A stretch of 64,000 nt of DNA from Saccharina japonica (taxonomy: Eukaryota; Sar; Phaeophyceae; Laminariales; Laminariaceae): assembly GCA_008828725.1 (NCBI GenBank), contig MEHQ01002323.1, forward strand, positions 937,944-1,001,943, given 5' to 3'. The notes under the pieces are model-generated. The model was not told where the DNA came from. It saw nothing but the letters and a program-made list of their open reading frames with translations, and searched no databases. A program made the position numbers and the translations under genes. The stretch's first letter is position 1. Each line of letters opens with the position of its first letter. Below are positions 42,501 through 54,849 of the stretch, piece after piece.

Positions 42501-45500
42501 AACCATGCTGTGTCACATATATACGCACTGCTGCCTGGAGGTGTTGCCATACAGCCGTGCCCTATCTTGCGCCGGTCCCACAAGACAAAACCTGGCATAC
42601 TCCTTAGGCCGACGGCCACTTCTGTGTACTCGTATTGTACCATGAGAGCGACCAACTTATAGAGCGTAACTCAGGTTGCAAATTGAAATTAATGGGTCGA
42701 AGAACTGATGCAAGACACAATTGTATTGCTTTTTGACACACTTACGTATAAATATATTACCTTTTGAGTACATAATGAGTGTGGCGCCGGAACGCGCAAG
42801 CAACTCTCACCCACATCCTCTTTATGTACGCCGTATTGTGTACCAGGTACCTGGTTTCTGGTGTAGCAGTATTCTCGTCCTAATCTTGTGTTCAGGATTT
42901 GCTGCTGTGGCATCATTTTCTGTTTTCCGTGTCATCAACCTCGACCCCTACCTGGTATACGAAATATATTAATAGTATATATTGTACCTGGTAACAGTAC
43001 GTATTATCTCGATGTCTTGACTCCTGCCGTAATATGACGCGATTATGGTGCTCTACAGCAGTATTTGGACCGTTCTGCTGTGACCTGGCTCCACCGATCA
43101 AAGACGTATCACACAGAAACAGCACTGCAACCCTTGGCAAGAAAGAAACATTGCCTTCCATTCGTGATTTGCCTTGACCAAAACACGACACCAGCCTACA
43201 TACTAGGTTTTTGTGTGGAGCACTCGGCCCTATATACTCCCTCGACAGCGTACGTCATACGTATACGTCTTCCCTTGCTTGACTCTCTTCTGACATGTAT
43301 ATGCTACCGATAGGTTTTGTCGAACCCCGAGTTTTTGGCGGAGGGAACGGCAATGCCCGACCTCCAGGAGCCCAGCCGCGTGCTCATTGGCGGCATGCAG
43401 ACGGACGCTGGTCTTGCGGCTATCCAGGAGCTGGTGAGAGAGAGAGAGGCCTTGCGCTCGAGTGTGTGCTGTGTGGCTCTCGTTATCGATGTTTGATGGA
43501 TAGCATTAGTTGTGCATTACGGGGTCCGTGATGTAGTGATCAACGAGACTCATGCGTGTGTGTGTTTATTATGGAGTTTGTGACAGGATGGTATATGCGG
43601 CTGTTGTGTGTAGTCTTGTGTGCCGTACATATATTATGTAGCTCGCACGATAACACCCTCAGGTGTGTACCGGGTATTTCCCAAGAACTTGTTTTCTTTG
43701 TCTTGAACGGGGAGAGTGAAAGCGCCGAGCGGTGCAGTCAGTCCGTCTATTGGAAATTTCTTCGGAAATATCTCGAACGAGATATTGTCCACCCTTGGTC
43801 TGGAGGCAGACGCCTCCGAAATCCGTCCCTGTGGTGTGCACTGTGCTGCTGGGTGTTAGACGGTGTTTGTGTGCCTGTTATATACGAGTATGTTCATATT
43901 TTTGTTTCTCGTATCGTCGAGAAAGGCGGAATTGGTGGTGTGTTCAAGGAATGCTTATTCGGACGGGCCGCATATTTAGTTTTGTTTCCGTAAAAAAAGA
44001 TGCCACGCGTAAAAAAGAGAAATCACCCTGTTGTCGTGCTGACCACGGCACGACCCAGTGGATCAGATGTTGTAATACAGCAGTATTGGCCCCCTCTATA
44101 GTGCCGGCTGCCCGCTATAGTGCCTGTGGAATCCGCTTGGCACAGCAGATGGGATTGACCCAAGTGTGGTGGTGTGCGGAGTAGTGCCGGTTGCCGCTTC
44201 GTATAGTGCCGGTATTGTTGCCTGGCGCATAGCCGGCACTATACGTAGAGGGACCACTACTACTCTATGATAATATAACCCGTAAGTACGCGCGATCGAA
44301 GTATCACGCTCAGCTTACAAATGTGAGTTTCGACGAAATCCTCGATCTCACAGCTGTTGTTTTTTCAATTTTGTAAATATATAGTTGGGACCTAGACTAC
44401 AGAATCGGTTTTACATGTTGCATCGCGGTCGGATGGCATCGGGGGTCGGGGATGTGTCCGACATATATAGCCCGTAATACGCGCGACCGATTTATCATGC
44501 ACACAGCTTGCCAAGATGAGGTTCGACGGAATCCTCGATATCACAGGTGATGGTAATGGTAATATGTCTGTGTACAAAACAATTCGATGCCAGTCAACGA
44601 GGAAAGAAAGGGCCGAAGTATTACCCACGATTAAAATGCAAGGCACGAACCGTAGTGGGGAGAAGGGAGAAGAGCCTACTTTGTGTGACCGACACCCCGG
44701 ATCGGAGTTACGACTAGGAAGGAGAGAGAGAGAAAAAGAGGGCGGGGAAAAAAACAATGCAAGCCATCGATACTACGGCTACACATGCTGCAATACGAGC
44801 AATAAGAAAGTCAGGCTGAGATTTACAGATTACAGGAACATGAGAAATTCGAAATTCGGGAGTCGTTGCACTGAGTTTAGTGTAGAGCGCGTCCATTCTC
44901 GAATAAGAAATCCAGCCTGGAACGGTTTTCCTGGTTTCTAGTTGTGTATATTGGTGTCCGGTACTGTACGTGTAGGGTCGCGGCGATCGTTGCTGTCCGT
45001 TTTAAGAAGAAACTGACGGTCCTCCGTGAACGTTAACCCTTGTATATACAACTGCACTGTTTCAACACATGGGATTCTCATTGCCAGTAATTTGTCCCCC
45101 ATGTAGCGAGTGCAGCCCTAAAGAAGTTGGTTAGCCCATTTAGGACGGCAGTCCCGATGTGGGGACAAAACACTTGGAATTAGAGTGACCTATTTATTTC
45201 TAGACAGTGCAGTTCTAAAAGGGTTATAATCGTCCTGACCCCGCAGGTTGACGTGTACTCGAACTGGGTGCCTAAGGACAGGATCCTCGCCACCAACACC
45301 TGGTCTTCCGAGCTCTCCAAGCTCGTCGCCAACGGTAAGCTATGATTATTACGCTTTAATACGATACCTTCATGGTTGTTGCTTCGATCGTCTTGTCGGA
45401 GATTTTATCGATCGGCTCCTAATCAACCGGCTCTTGACCCCTTAAGAACCGGTCCAACGTTTCGGGGGACACACTACTTGGAATTAGTGTGGGATAAGTT

Positions 45501-48500
45501 TTGCAGTTCTGAAGAGGGTTGAATGCTGCCGTCTGCTGCTACGCCGGCACGCGTTTTCGAGGGTGTTTTTTTCGTAGGGTTGTGTATACTCTGGAGATAC
45601 CCGGGTGCGTACCCGAGTATCGTCAAGACAAGCAGGCTTTGTACCCGGGTGGGTACCCGCTACACCCTTGCAAGATATGGATAATACCGTTGAATCGGTA
45701 GTACCGTTGACCTGATAAGTAATGCCCCCTCGTGTTGACAAACTTATATTGCCCGTGCTTTTGCCCCGTCGGGACTATGCTAACCAAATACGTACAGCAG
45801 TGCGTCTGACGACATTCTATGGTAACCAAATATGCACGTACGTCTAAATGACGGTGTCCTAGGGGTGTGAAGGACGGCTATCCTTGAAAATACTGCCGTC
45901 GCGGACGAAGATGTCAAGGAGACAGCACTTCCACCCCTTGACTGACGGCAACTAATTTCGCCTTGCCAACGCCTTGACTGACACCAAAATACCCAGGTTT
46001 TTAGTTTGGAGCACTCGGCCCTACGCTCTTGACGAAGCGCACGTTTTGCGTTTGCTTGACATGTCTCCGGGCATCTTTGTCATCACGGACGCTTGCTAGG
46101 GACCACAACTCGAACCGATTATGTGTTACTATGAAGACCAAAGCGGTCCAGAGTAGTATAAAGGTTTTAGTGTGGATGACGTCGGCCGTACCCCCGTGAG
46201 TGACCGATGCTCGTTTTTCGCTGACAGGCTGTCATTACGGTAGACATCTCTCATTAATATCTCATTCATCTCTCATGAAAACACCCCCCCCTTTTTTCCC
46301 TTCGCGTGCTTTGCTTACCCCTCTGGCCGTTTTTATTTTCTTTCCGTTTTTCGGTTGTCTTCGCCGTCATTCATCATCAGCGTTCCTGGCGCAGCGCGTA
46401 AGCAGCATCAACTCCATCTCGGCTCTGTGCGAGGCGACGGACGCGGACTGTTCGGAGGTGAGGCCCCCCCTCGGGACGACCCAAACAGCGCACCCTGCAG
46501 TACCGTGTGTTAGGACCGCTAACAAAGATGAAGATGATACTGTAGTCGTAATAGTGTTAGGAGACCGGACCTGTCTTTTTCGGCGCGTAGGCTTATTTTG
46601 GCCTTAACGTACTAGTTTTAGTGTAGGGGGCGGTCAGTCAAGGCGGTCAAATCGCGGTGTCCTACGTACAATATGTTGGCGTATGTGTGTGATTGTGTGT
46701 GCGAAGTTGTGAAGACTTGAACGAGGCTTGCATTCGTTCGGTTCGCGACCTACTGGGGGCGGCTACGGACGGCACCGCATTCATTCCAACCGCGATATAT
46801 AAGTTGGCCCTTTATACACCTACCAGTTATATATCAGGTACAGCAGAAGTGGGTACCCCGATTTAAGAACGCCCAAGATCAGAGCATTCGGGAGTTAAGA
46901 GCGGTCAACTCGTCATGCCCCGCCTATAGTAAAAGCTACCAGTATGTATTGCCTAAGACAGATAAGAGCAATGTGCAGGTAAGAACGCCTGTTCCGGCTT
47001 GTCACCGGCGCCCTTAAATCGGGTTTTACCCATCGTATTGTTTTCAGCTTATTGGTTTTCTTCCATCAACACGCTTTTCTGCTCAGACTGTTTTGTGTTT
47101 TGTGTCCACGGGATATAGATTCATGGAACTGAGCTATCACTCTACTAATAATGTGAGAATATGATCAACTTACGCAGGTGTCGCGAGCTCTGGGGTACGA
47201 CCCCCGCATCGGGAACAAGTTCCTAAACGCCTCTGTGGGTTTCGGCGGCTCTTGCTTCCAGAAGGACGTCCTCAACCTCGTCTACATCTGCGAATCTACG
47301 GGGTTGCCTGAGGTGGCGGAGTACTGGAACCAGGTGCGTCAATCGAAAAAGCCTCGTCGATTTTGGTTCTCGTTTGTTCCTATACCCCCTACCACTATGT
47401 CCGGGAATATAATCAACGTTCAGAATATTAGGTAAAAATCAAACGTGGTTTATATTCGCGGCTACAGTAGATCGGGTGTTGAGTCGTGGCTGTTTTCGTT
47501 CATGCAGTGGCAGGGGGGCCTGTGTTATTGTTCCGATACCTGCAGAAAAGCACTGCTGCTGTTTTGCCTATTAGGAGAGGAACAGCCGCACTGGATGCGG
47601 GGTAATACTGCGAACACGCAGGGTATTGGTTGGGACAACGGCGCTTTGGGGCATGTAGCGTCGTATGGGCTCACGAGCAAAAAACAAGCCGATAAGAAAC
47701 TGAGACTCGCTTTTTCGTGGACGCGAAAGCCGTGTCCACTGTTTTTTTTTTCTCTCCAAATTACCAAAATGTAACCACAACTATATGTGGGATCTGTATA
47801 TATTATCTTCGGATCATGATCTGTACGAGGTTTAGTTCATTCCCAACAACTTGGGTGCCGTTCTGAAGGATGTAACGGCAAATATAGGATCTAGATTATC
47901 TGTAAGATCGTGGTCTGTACAAGGTGTAGTTAATTCCCAAGAAGATGGGTGCGGTTCTAAGGGTTTAACGGCAAACATATGTAGGATTTACTGTAGATGA
48001 CCAACATATTGATCTGACCATGTGTGGATTGTTTCGAAACACTGTTTTTTTTTTCCACATGGCATCCATCACTCATATCATAACTCACATTGTATTCCTT
48101 GAAAACGGTGTTCTTCAGAACTGCAGTCTCACAGTTCATCGTGGCCACCTTCAATAACTCTGCTGTACCACTATACACCCACTACAGCCAGAACACTCGC
48201 TCAATTGACATGGTCTACGTTACGCACGTTGGGCGTCAATGGTCTATCTCCCCCTGCTACTGACTGCCGGAATGCTGCTGCTGCTGCTGCTGTGTCACAG
48301 GTGATCGTCATGAACGACCACCAGAAAGCTCGCTTCACGCAGCTTATGGTGAAGCGCATGTTCAACACCATCACGGGCAAGAAGATTGCCGTGTTGGGCT
48401 TCGCGTTCAAGAAGGACACGGGAGACACCAGGGAGACGCCTGCGGTGAGCGAGGGTTTTATTTACTTCCGGTAGATGGTCCCTATATAGTGCCGGTATGC

Positions 48501-50763
48501 CTTCATTTAGTGCCGGTATACGCCAGCAGGCAACAATACCGGCACTATCGCGGGGGAAACCGGCACTATTCCGTACACTGCACTCAACACTGGTTCATTC
48601 CATCTGTGCCAAGCGGTTCTCTCTTGTGTGGGGCGGTCCCCCTGGCAGGTTACCAATACCTCTCGTGCGTGGTTGTGGGGGTGAAGACACACCGAGATGG
48701 GTTGGTGCCTCGGGGCTACACAGAACGGAGTGACAGACCTTGGGCGACCTTGAAGTTGTGTTTCAATGTAACGATATAATGAGGCGGTATTATCTAATAG
48801 GGGGGAGGGGACCTGGTATCCACACATGCGATTTCCTAATTTTGACCGCGCCTAAAAAATACACCCCTTCCGAAGTCGCTGTACATATATAGCACCTGGA
48901 CGTAATACGCACACAAGTTGACGGCAGTTGTAGATGTCCTGCCCCGCGATTGTCCTAGCGGCAGCTGTGCTTTTTTTTTGTTTCATTATGCCTCGTTGGT
49001 TTCGTTTTGGCGCTTTGGTTGTTCGGCCTCGGTTTTTGCGCTTTTCGTTGAGTAAAAAACCTGGTGTCGTTTTTTGCTCGGCTTGCTGCAGTCTGTGCGA
49101 GAAGTGGTGGGACCATGCCTCGTCCGGTGGAAAATCGTGTGGCAGGCGATGAGCTAGAACCCCTGACTGGAAAAAAAAAAACGTAAAAAGTTGCCGATTT
49201 TTCCCCTTCATTTGGTTGCTGTTGATCGTGGAGGTGGTTGTGCAGGATTGTTGGTGAGCTCGGAATAACCTGCTATTTTATTGAGAGAAACGTGACTGCA
49301 GTAGGTCCTGGAGCAACGGCATTGGATACAAAACCTGTGTACCATGTATTATGTTATGGGTCCGGGGGTACTGAAAAGGGGAGGAAGGTCAGGCAGACAA
49401 GTGTATGGGTTGAGAGACCGCCTGCTGACACAGGGGAATTTTGGTCGGTTGGTTTGATGCTTTTTTCTCTTTTCATGGCTACTCCACGCATATGGCGGCC
49501 GTGCTCAACAGCCCACTTGCCCCTCTCCCAATGCTACTTTTTGTCGTGTCGTGTGTACTGATTGCCGCGGCGCTGTTGATGTTCCTGGTACGCAGGTGTT
49601 TGTCTGCAAGGCTTTGCTCGAGGAGCAGGCGCGCGTGCAGGTGTACGACCCTCAGGTGAAGCGGAGTCAGATGTTCATCGAGTTCGACTACACGTGCGGA
49701 GTGAACAAGGACAACACTCCCAAGCTGGAGGAGTCGGTGAGAGGAGAGGAGAGGAGAGGAGGGGGCAGTACAGTGCGGCGGTTTTCCGGCACGGCAGTCA
49801 GCAGTACTCACGACTATTTCATAGGTCCAGAGCTTGGAAAAAAACGGGCGAGACGTAGGCCACACCACCTCCTCATTACATGTCTATTCCAAAGAAATTT
49901 TGTAGGCGATCTGTGCTAGGGTCTAATGCCATTTATTTTTCAAACTATTTGGCAGAATCTGGGTCAAGTTCTATGCATCCCTCAACTCGATCATATCGCG
50001 CGATGCTAAGAATACTGCGGAGGTCGGTGGAGTAGGGGTTTTCGATGTGGGCGTTGCGGTGAAGGAGAGGGGGGAGGAGTGGTCTGCATGTCGACGTGTC
50101 ATCGCGAAAGAAACTGGCGAAAAGGCAGTTGTTGATAGTACGATGCCCGCCCCGTGTAGTTGCAGCGTGAGAGGTGGTCAGCCGCGTGTTGACCCAGTCG
50201 ATACCTTCCGGTATTGATGGAGTCTCACTCGTCTAGAAAGCGTTTGTGGGTGGGATAACCCCCGCCTCCCCCTGCTAATTCGACCATTGACCGCGTATCC
50301 GTCTCCCAACGGATACGCGGTCAATGGTCGAATTACTAAAGGCAAGAAATAAATGACCAGTCTTCCCCCCCCCGCCCTCCCCACGGCCGTGCCTGATAAA
50401 AATGTGTCGATTGACGGCACTCTTGCTTCTTGACGGACGGCCGTCAAGGACCGACGTCCGTCGAAGACATATGTCAAGGCCAGCCGTCAAAGGCAGTTGT
50501 CACGGAACTCCCTATACTAAAAACAGTATATTAAGTTCAAAGAGGCCCCTATACGGGTCAAACTTATTATCAACAGACCGTCAACCGGACATCGTTGGTC
50601 TAAATCAATTGTCTACATCGTCTGTGATTGAAACCGTCCACTCATTTTATTTATTTATTTATTTATTTATTTTGCAGATTGTGACGTGCGAGGATGCCTA
50701 CTCGGCCGCGGACGGGGCGCACGCCCTCGCCATCTTGACGGAGTGGTGAGCTATCACACATAT

Positions 50764-50846
<83 letters not shown>

Positions 50847-51549
50847 TGTCGTTGGCGAGAGAGCTCGGCCCGACAGACCTTTCGCGTGAGGAACCGTGGT
50901 TTTCGACACCGCGATGGCGTTGTGCCATAGGGCCGCTGAACATGCGCATTGTGGATTCGCCTTGATGAGCCTACTGTCCCACTCGGAGAAGGGAATAAAC
51001 AGTACAGTAGTACGTCGTATTTTTTTTGCTGTGGAGCTACGATCGGAATGCAACTGTGTGAACTGTAAGTATGCAATCGGATGCGTCATCCTACGCACCC
51101 GCGATTCGAAAGGGTTTCGTTCAATACAGTATGGCAGAGTACCGGGGGGGGGGGGGAGACAGCTGTGACCACGGCTTGTCCAGTAAGTAGTCCGTGTCAA
51201 GTGTTGGAAAAAAAAATCTCGCGAGTTGAACTGAACGGTAATTGTAACGGTATTACAAAATAGAGAACGAGAAACAGATGAGAGAAAAAAAAAAAAACAA
51301 TAAAGAAAAGAGATAGAAAAAGGAAAAGGTAAATGAAACGCACTCGTCCTATATCGCTTTTTTGCCCATGCGTTCGACAGGGACGAGTTCAAGACCCTCG
51401 ACTACCAGCGCATCTACAACAACATGGCCAAGCCGGCCTTCGTCTTCGACGGCCGCGGGGTGGTGGACATCGAAGTGTTGCGCAAGATCGGCTTCGAGGT
51501 GTACTGCATCGGCAAGTCAAGGCCGAAGTACTCCCTCGACTCCAAGTGA
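35633..51549 (+). CDS. UGDH: UDP-glucose 6-dehydrogenase, 11 exons, 477 aa
   Basis: Oxidises UDP-glucose to UDP-glucuronate with two NAD+, supplying precursors of acidic wall polysaccharides. Exons: 35633-35764, 36777-36935, 41631-41810, 43314-43433, 45247-45334, 46381-46457, 47178-47333, 48301-48444, 49596-49736, 50678-50745, 51381-51549. All junctions are GT-AG and phases close, so length is normal for the eukaryotic family. Motifs: GAGYVGG (14-20) and Asp39 for NAD, TPTK, EKSTVPV (131-137), NPEFLAEG with Glu165, Lys222 in [10 protein letters not shown], catalytic Cys278 in [10 protein letters not shown] with Asp282, and [11 protein letters not shown]. All expected catalytic residues are present. 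The enzyme is cytosolic by absence of a leader. Introns (0.6-4.7 kb) are full of repeats; intron 2 holds a 79-bp hairpin MITE. The exon 2 acceptor has a poor pyrimidine tract but is fixed by homology and phase. Confidence 0.97.
36412..36480 (-). repeat. CATTGACCACGCATCCC-type element with 76-nt C tract
   Basis: Reads GCTCTGTCTCGAAAGGGAGG, GCAATGGTCAAATGCC, GCAAGCAACACATGAGTACC and runs into a C tract 36474-36549 (76 nt with one A at 36508). It lies in UGDH intron 1. Confidence 0.75.
37046..37128. mobile_element. 79-bp TA-flanked hairpin MITE, copy 2 (UGDH intron 2)
   Basis: Element 37048-37126 flanked by TA on both sides. Arms begin CCACTCTGTACCGAAATATA and end TATATTTTGGGACAGAGTGG. It has exactly the same length as the integrase copy and a related A/T-rich centre. 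Confidence 0.9.
37367..37457. mobile_element. TTAA-flanked MITE with both TTAA ends intact
   Basis: Left TTAACCCTTATTTACACTAC, core GCCATTTCCAAGTAGTTG, right GTTCGTAAGGGGTTAA. A clear example of CCC...GGG ends between two TTAA tetranucleotides. Confidence 0.85.
38160..38325 (+). repeat. 190-bp dispersed repeat, copy 3
   Basis: GTGTTCTTCACATTAAACC, TACCCGTCGACATCCAGC, CCGATTCTTCATCC, CAGTTCTGTGGTCAC and ACGACACAGAGATAC; opposite orientation to 14985 and 15770. Confidence 0.7.
38410..38585. repeat. AATAAGAAA...CAGGCT dispersed repeat
   Basis: Shares ATACGAAATTCGGGAGTCG, AATTAGTGTAG and AATAAGAAATCCAGCCTGG with 44795-44945. The terminal AATAAGAAA and TTTCTTATT are inverted. Confidence 0.6.
38869..38965. 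mobile_element. TTAA-type MITE, right end degraded
   Basis: TTAACCCCTTAAAGTGGGAC, GGGAAAACACTTGGAATTTG, then CAGTGCTGTAGG in place of a clean GGGTTAA end. Confidence 0.65.
44088..44255 (-). mobile_element. TATAGTGCCGG element, copy 1 (UGDH intron 4)
   Basis: Ends CCCCCTCTATAGTGCCGG and CCGGCACTATACGTAGAGGG. Internally CTATAGTGCCTGTGGAATC, CGCTTGGCACAGCAGATGG, GTGCGGAGTAGTGCCGGTTG and ATTGTTGCCTGGCGCATAG. About 168 bp, inverted relative to the copies at 53320 and 55191. Confidence 0.8.
44285..44390 (+). repeat. GAGTTTCGACGAAATCC repeat, copy A
   Basis: GTAAGTACGCGCGATCGAAG, TGAGTTTCGACGAAATCC, TCGATCTCACAGCTGTTG and a T-rich end. A second partial copy is at 44465-44550. Confidence 0.65.
44590..44760 (+). 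mobile_element. SINE body fragment, copy 4 (UGDH intron 4)
   Basis: GCAAGGCACGAACCGTAGTG, AGAAGAGCCTACTTTGTG, GGAGTTACGACTAGGAAGG and an A/G-rich end. It lacks the tRNA-like head. Confidence 0.7.
45033..45134. mobile_element. TTAA-type MITE, divergent
   Basis: TTAACCCTTGTATATACAAC at the left, GCCAGTAATTTGTCCCCC in the core, degraded right end adjoining the next copy. Confidence 0.55.
45131..45228. mobile_element. TTAA-type MITE
   Basis: Left TTAGCCCATTTAGGACGGC, core GGGGACAAAACACTTGGAAT, right GCAGTTCTAAAAGGGTTAT. It ends about 18 bp before UGDH exon 5 and so borders the acceptor region. Confidence 0.75.
45434..45522. mobile_element. TTAA-type MITE with TTGA at both ends
   Basis: Left TTGACCCCTTAAGAACCGG, core ACACTACTTGGAATTAGTG, right GCAGTTCTGAAGAGGGTTGA. 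Both flanking tetranucleotides are TTGA, consistent with duplication of a variant target. Confidence 0.75.
46847..47034. mobile_element. GTGGGTACCCCGATTTAAG element, uninterrupted copy
   Basis: About 188 bp. AGTGGGTACCCCGATTTAAG at the left and CCTTAAATCGGGTTTTACCC at the right form imperfect inverted ends. It provides the empty-site comparison for the split copy at 32567-32868. It lies in UGDH intron 6. Confidence 0.8.
48474..48640 (+). mobile_element. TATAGTGCCGG element, copy 2 (UGDH intron 8)
   Basis: GGTCCCTATATAGTGCCGG, GGCAACAATACCGGCACTAT, CTGGTTCATTCCATCTGTGC, CAAGCGG. The right terminal repeat appears lost or replaced. It begins about 30 bp after the exon 8 donor. Confidence 0.75.
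50277..50334. repeat. Perfect 26-bp hairpin of the CATTGACC family (UGDH intron 9)
   Basis: Arms 50277-50302 and 50309-50334 are perfect inverted repeats around a 6-nt loop (CTCCCA). Each arm contains CGACCATTGACCGCGTATCC or its complement. The segment continues ACTAAAGGCAAGAAATAAAT and a C tract like the other family members. Confidence 0.9.
50642..50673. repeat. (ATTT)n at the UGDH exon 10 acceptor
   Basis: Seven or so ATTT units run directly into the acceptor ttttgcag, forming its polypyrimidine-like tract. Confidence 0.9.
50762..50845. repeat. (TAG)n microsatellite, about 27 units
   Basis: Starts 16 bp after the UGDH exon 10 donor. It gives long poly-Tyr or poly-Leu phantom frames on the minus strand. 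Confidence 0.95.
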
Positions 51550-51689
51550 TTCTCCAGTTGATACTCGAAAGAAAGGGATGCTCCCATGGCCGACTGCCAA
51601 GTCGATTCTCCGATTAATACTGCATGCCCCGCTTGCCAAGTGGTAAACCTCCTCCGCCGCTTGATGTGATTCGCGCGGCAGGGAGGGAG

Positions 51690-51737
<48 letters not shown>

Positions 51738-52759
51738 GCTGCCGCGAGGAAAAACGGTAATTTTGCCCACTCGTAATTTTAACGAGATTAGCACCCGGGT
51801 AGTGTGTAGTGTTGGGAGGTGGTTTGAGTATAGGGGTCTGTAGTTTGTTAGGCGTCCAACGGATGGACAGGATGTTTTGGTTGTTTGGATCTCGCAGACA
51901 AATCTCTCCGGATAGCGCTCGTTGAAAATGTTGTGTTTATATCTATTAATACGAGGTTTTGGTGTATTGGTGTCCACTCTTGGGGTACAAAGATCCTTAT
52001 TCCTGAGGTATAAAAAAAAATGCCTCCATATCTATACCAGAGTGGATGCCGTTACATCGGTGCGACATGACGCAGCAATTTTTTTTCCCCTCGGCCTGTA
52101 AGAGCTGTGATGGCGTGTTTGTTTTTCAGCGGCCGGGAAACTGCCGCCCATGGACTGTTGGAGTGACTGGGAGAGGTTTCTGTCTTGCTCTTTCGTAGAC
52201 TCCCTTGGAAGCCAAATTAATCTCTCGATTGAGTTCAGTTTGCTTTGTTGTCCTTCGTTTCCCGGAGAGATTGTCGTGTCGAAGACAGACCGTGGTTGAT
52301 ACCACCGCTCGTAATTTCACGGTGGTGGTGCCGAGACTATAACGGGGAGTGGTGTTTCATCGCTGAATTTTTGGCATGATCTTACGCGTGCTTTCATCGG
52401 GCGAAAATAGGTAAAACTGGTAGTAGGAAGGGTTTCGTCGCGTTCAGGCGTTTTTGCACAGGTAATGGGGGAGGTGTTTCGGGCGCTGGGTTCCCAGCAT
52501 GATCTTATAGTGCTTTCATTTGGCTATGATAGGTACAAGGTTAGTAGGCAAAGGTGTAGGCGAGGTTTCGTCGCGTACAGGCGTTTTTGCACATGTCCAC
52601 AGTATTATAGTAGTAGCCTTAAAAGTTGATCGAATTTTGTCCCATTGTTTCATGTGATGGAAACGCTGGCATGCTGTCGTGCTGGGTGGACTGGTTGAAT
52701 TCATACTGCCTCGCTACAGAAGCTCGCAACGATGGCCGTCAGTCCTTAACGAGAGCTCA

Positions 52760-52995
52760 GGGGTGGGTGGGTGTCCCAAGAGCCGAACAATCGATCGCAG
52801 ATCAGCTTCGGGTCGATGGTTGTCCAAGAGCTGAATAATCTACCGCAGATGAATTCGGGGTCGATGGGTGTCCCCAAGAGTCGAACAATCGACCGCAGAT
52901 CAGCTTGGGGTCGATGGGTGTCCAAGAGCCGAGTAATATATCGCAGATGAATTCGGGGTCGTTGGGTGTCCCAAGAGCCAAATACTCTACCGCAG
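52760..52995. repeat. Tandem repeat, unit about 57-61 bp
   Basis: Four units of GGGTCGATGGGTGTCC, AAGAGCCGAATAATC and ACCGCAGATGAATTCGG type; the lengths vary slightly. Confidence 0.85.
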
Positions 52996-53319
52996 ATCAA
53001 CTCTGGGTTGTTATCAACCTGCCCGCGTTATTCGGGCGAACGCTCAAACCGTTTTTTACGGCAAGAGTTTCCTCGTGGTAAAAAAAATTGACACGCGATC
53101 GCGTCTTGCACATACATCCAATCCTTTTTGGCCGTTACACCTTCCGCTTTTGCCAAAGTTTGACACGTTATCGCGTCTTATGCTTAGGATCTCTCGGTAA
53201 AACATCGTTCTCTCAAGTCAAACTCCAAAAAATGGTCGCCGTACGATAGCTTCTTATTTTTTTTCTTCCACACGTCACGCGCGGAACGCAATCGCGCTGC
53301 GTACAATACAATAGTCGTT

Positions 53320-53475
53320 GGTCCCTCTATAGCGCCGGTATGCGCCAGGCAACAATACGGGCACTCTAGCGGCAACCGGCACTATATACTCCGCACACTA
53401 CCCCACTGGTGAATCCCATCTGCTGTGCCAAGCGATTCCACAGGCACTATATCGGACAACCGGCACTATGGACTT
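53320..53475 (+). mobile_element. TATAGTGCCGG element, copy 3
   Basis: TTGGTCCCTCTATAGCGCCGG at the left (less one base quoted by the family), GCCAGGCAACAATACGG, CCGCACACTACCCCACTGG, CAAGCGATTCCACAGGC, and CAACCGGCACTATGG at the right. Confidence 0.8.
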
Positions 53476-53762
53476 TCTTTTGTGGTCGATAGATCACTAG
53501 CCATTGATCGCTCTGACACCAAGCGCGGGTAGCCTATTGATCGCTCCGGTATCCAGCGCAGGGGAAGCAGCTCTTGGGATCACTCAGACATCAAGCGCTC
53601 CAAGGCCTGGTCTTCGTTGCGCTGTCTGTTTTCCGCCTCGATAGTCTCGACACTCTGTGGCGACGATCGGGATTCCCGTGTGAGCAGCGGAGCGATGGCG
53701 TCGACGCCGGACATGCACAAAAAACAAAAGCGGTGTGGAACGCGCGGGAGATCAGTCACATA

Positions 53763-53854
53763 TTAACCCCTTGAGAACTCGTCCGAGGTATTTAGGGACA
53801 AACTACTTGGAATTACGTAGGGTGGGATATGTTTTCCACTTCTGAATGGGTCAA
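53763..53854. mobile_element. TTAA-type MITE
   Basis: TTAACCCCTTGAGAACTCG, core GGGACAAACTACTTGGAATT, right CACTTCTGAATGGGTCAA. Confidence 0.8.
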
Positions 53855-54849
53855 GGTAGACAGTACTGTAGTAGTGTCAGTGTTGACCACTTGGCCCAGC
53901 ATCGCCAAAATGATTGATATCCCATACCAACTCCTCATTCCGTTTTTCATTCCGAGAATTTCCTACACAGGCAGGCAGTTGGGGTTGAAATTTCAATGAT
54001 CATCTTCATTCCGAGGAATTGCCATGTACCTACTGCTGTAGTACCAGTATATTGCTAATGGCTGCGCCCATCATCTCGCGGTCGCACCCTACCTTTGTAA
54101 CGGGCATTGACGGCTCACATCCTACTCTAATGCTTCACGGCAAAAAGTGGGCCATACCGGCGGCTAATTACACACCCAGGGTCAGTTTCGAGGGTTCAGG
54201 TCCGGGTGGGACCAGGGTGGGTTGGTGTGAGGGTCCGGGTGGGATCATGTCGGAGTGGGAACAGAGTGCCAAGCGGGAGCACAGTGTTTAGAAAAAGAGA
54301 TATGGTCACTCGTAGTATAAACCAATAGCAGGTACGAGGTATGTATATGATTCTCTGGGAGTACGGCTAAATGACTCCCATATGGGGATACTGAGCCATC
54401 CCGCGGTAGTTGCCGCTAGACGTGTGCTATTTGCCTTATAGGGGACGCGTGCTACGGTAAAGGTAGCACTTTTTGGCTGGATCGTTTTCTGAACGATCGG
54501 GCTCCTTAACCCAAATTCGTCGGACTTTCATTCTTGTGACGAAGTATGTTTCAGATTATACTTCGGTCATGGAATTTCTCATCCGGCAGCACTTTTATTT
54601 TCCTCCAAAATATTTTTTTCGGTGAGGTATGACGCTCCTTAAGTGAGGAGCTCAGAAAAAACATGGTGCAACTCTATCATAGCATGCGTCAGGGGTAGCG
54701 CCTAATACGCCTACAGTAATACATTTCCTAGACTCCTCGCTTGAGGGGCTCTCTCGCATGTACGTCTCACCCCAAAAAAAACTCCGAGAAAAGTTGAAAG
54801 CTAAGTCCGACACACATCCCCATGAGAAACAAAATATCCAGGGCTGTTC

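Noticed and set aside
50663..51392. Frames with poly-Tyr, poly-Thr or poly-Leu near the end of UGDH
   Set aside because: Translation of the (TAG)n microsatellite in three minus-strand frames.
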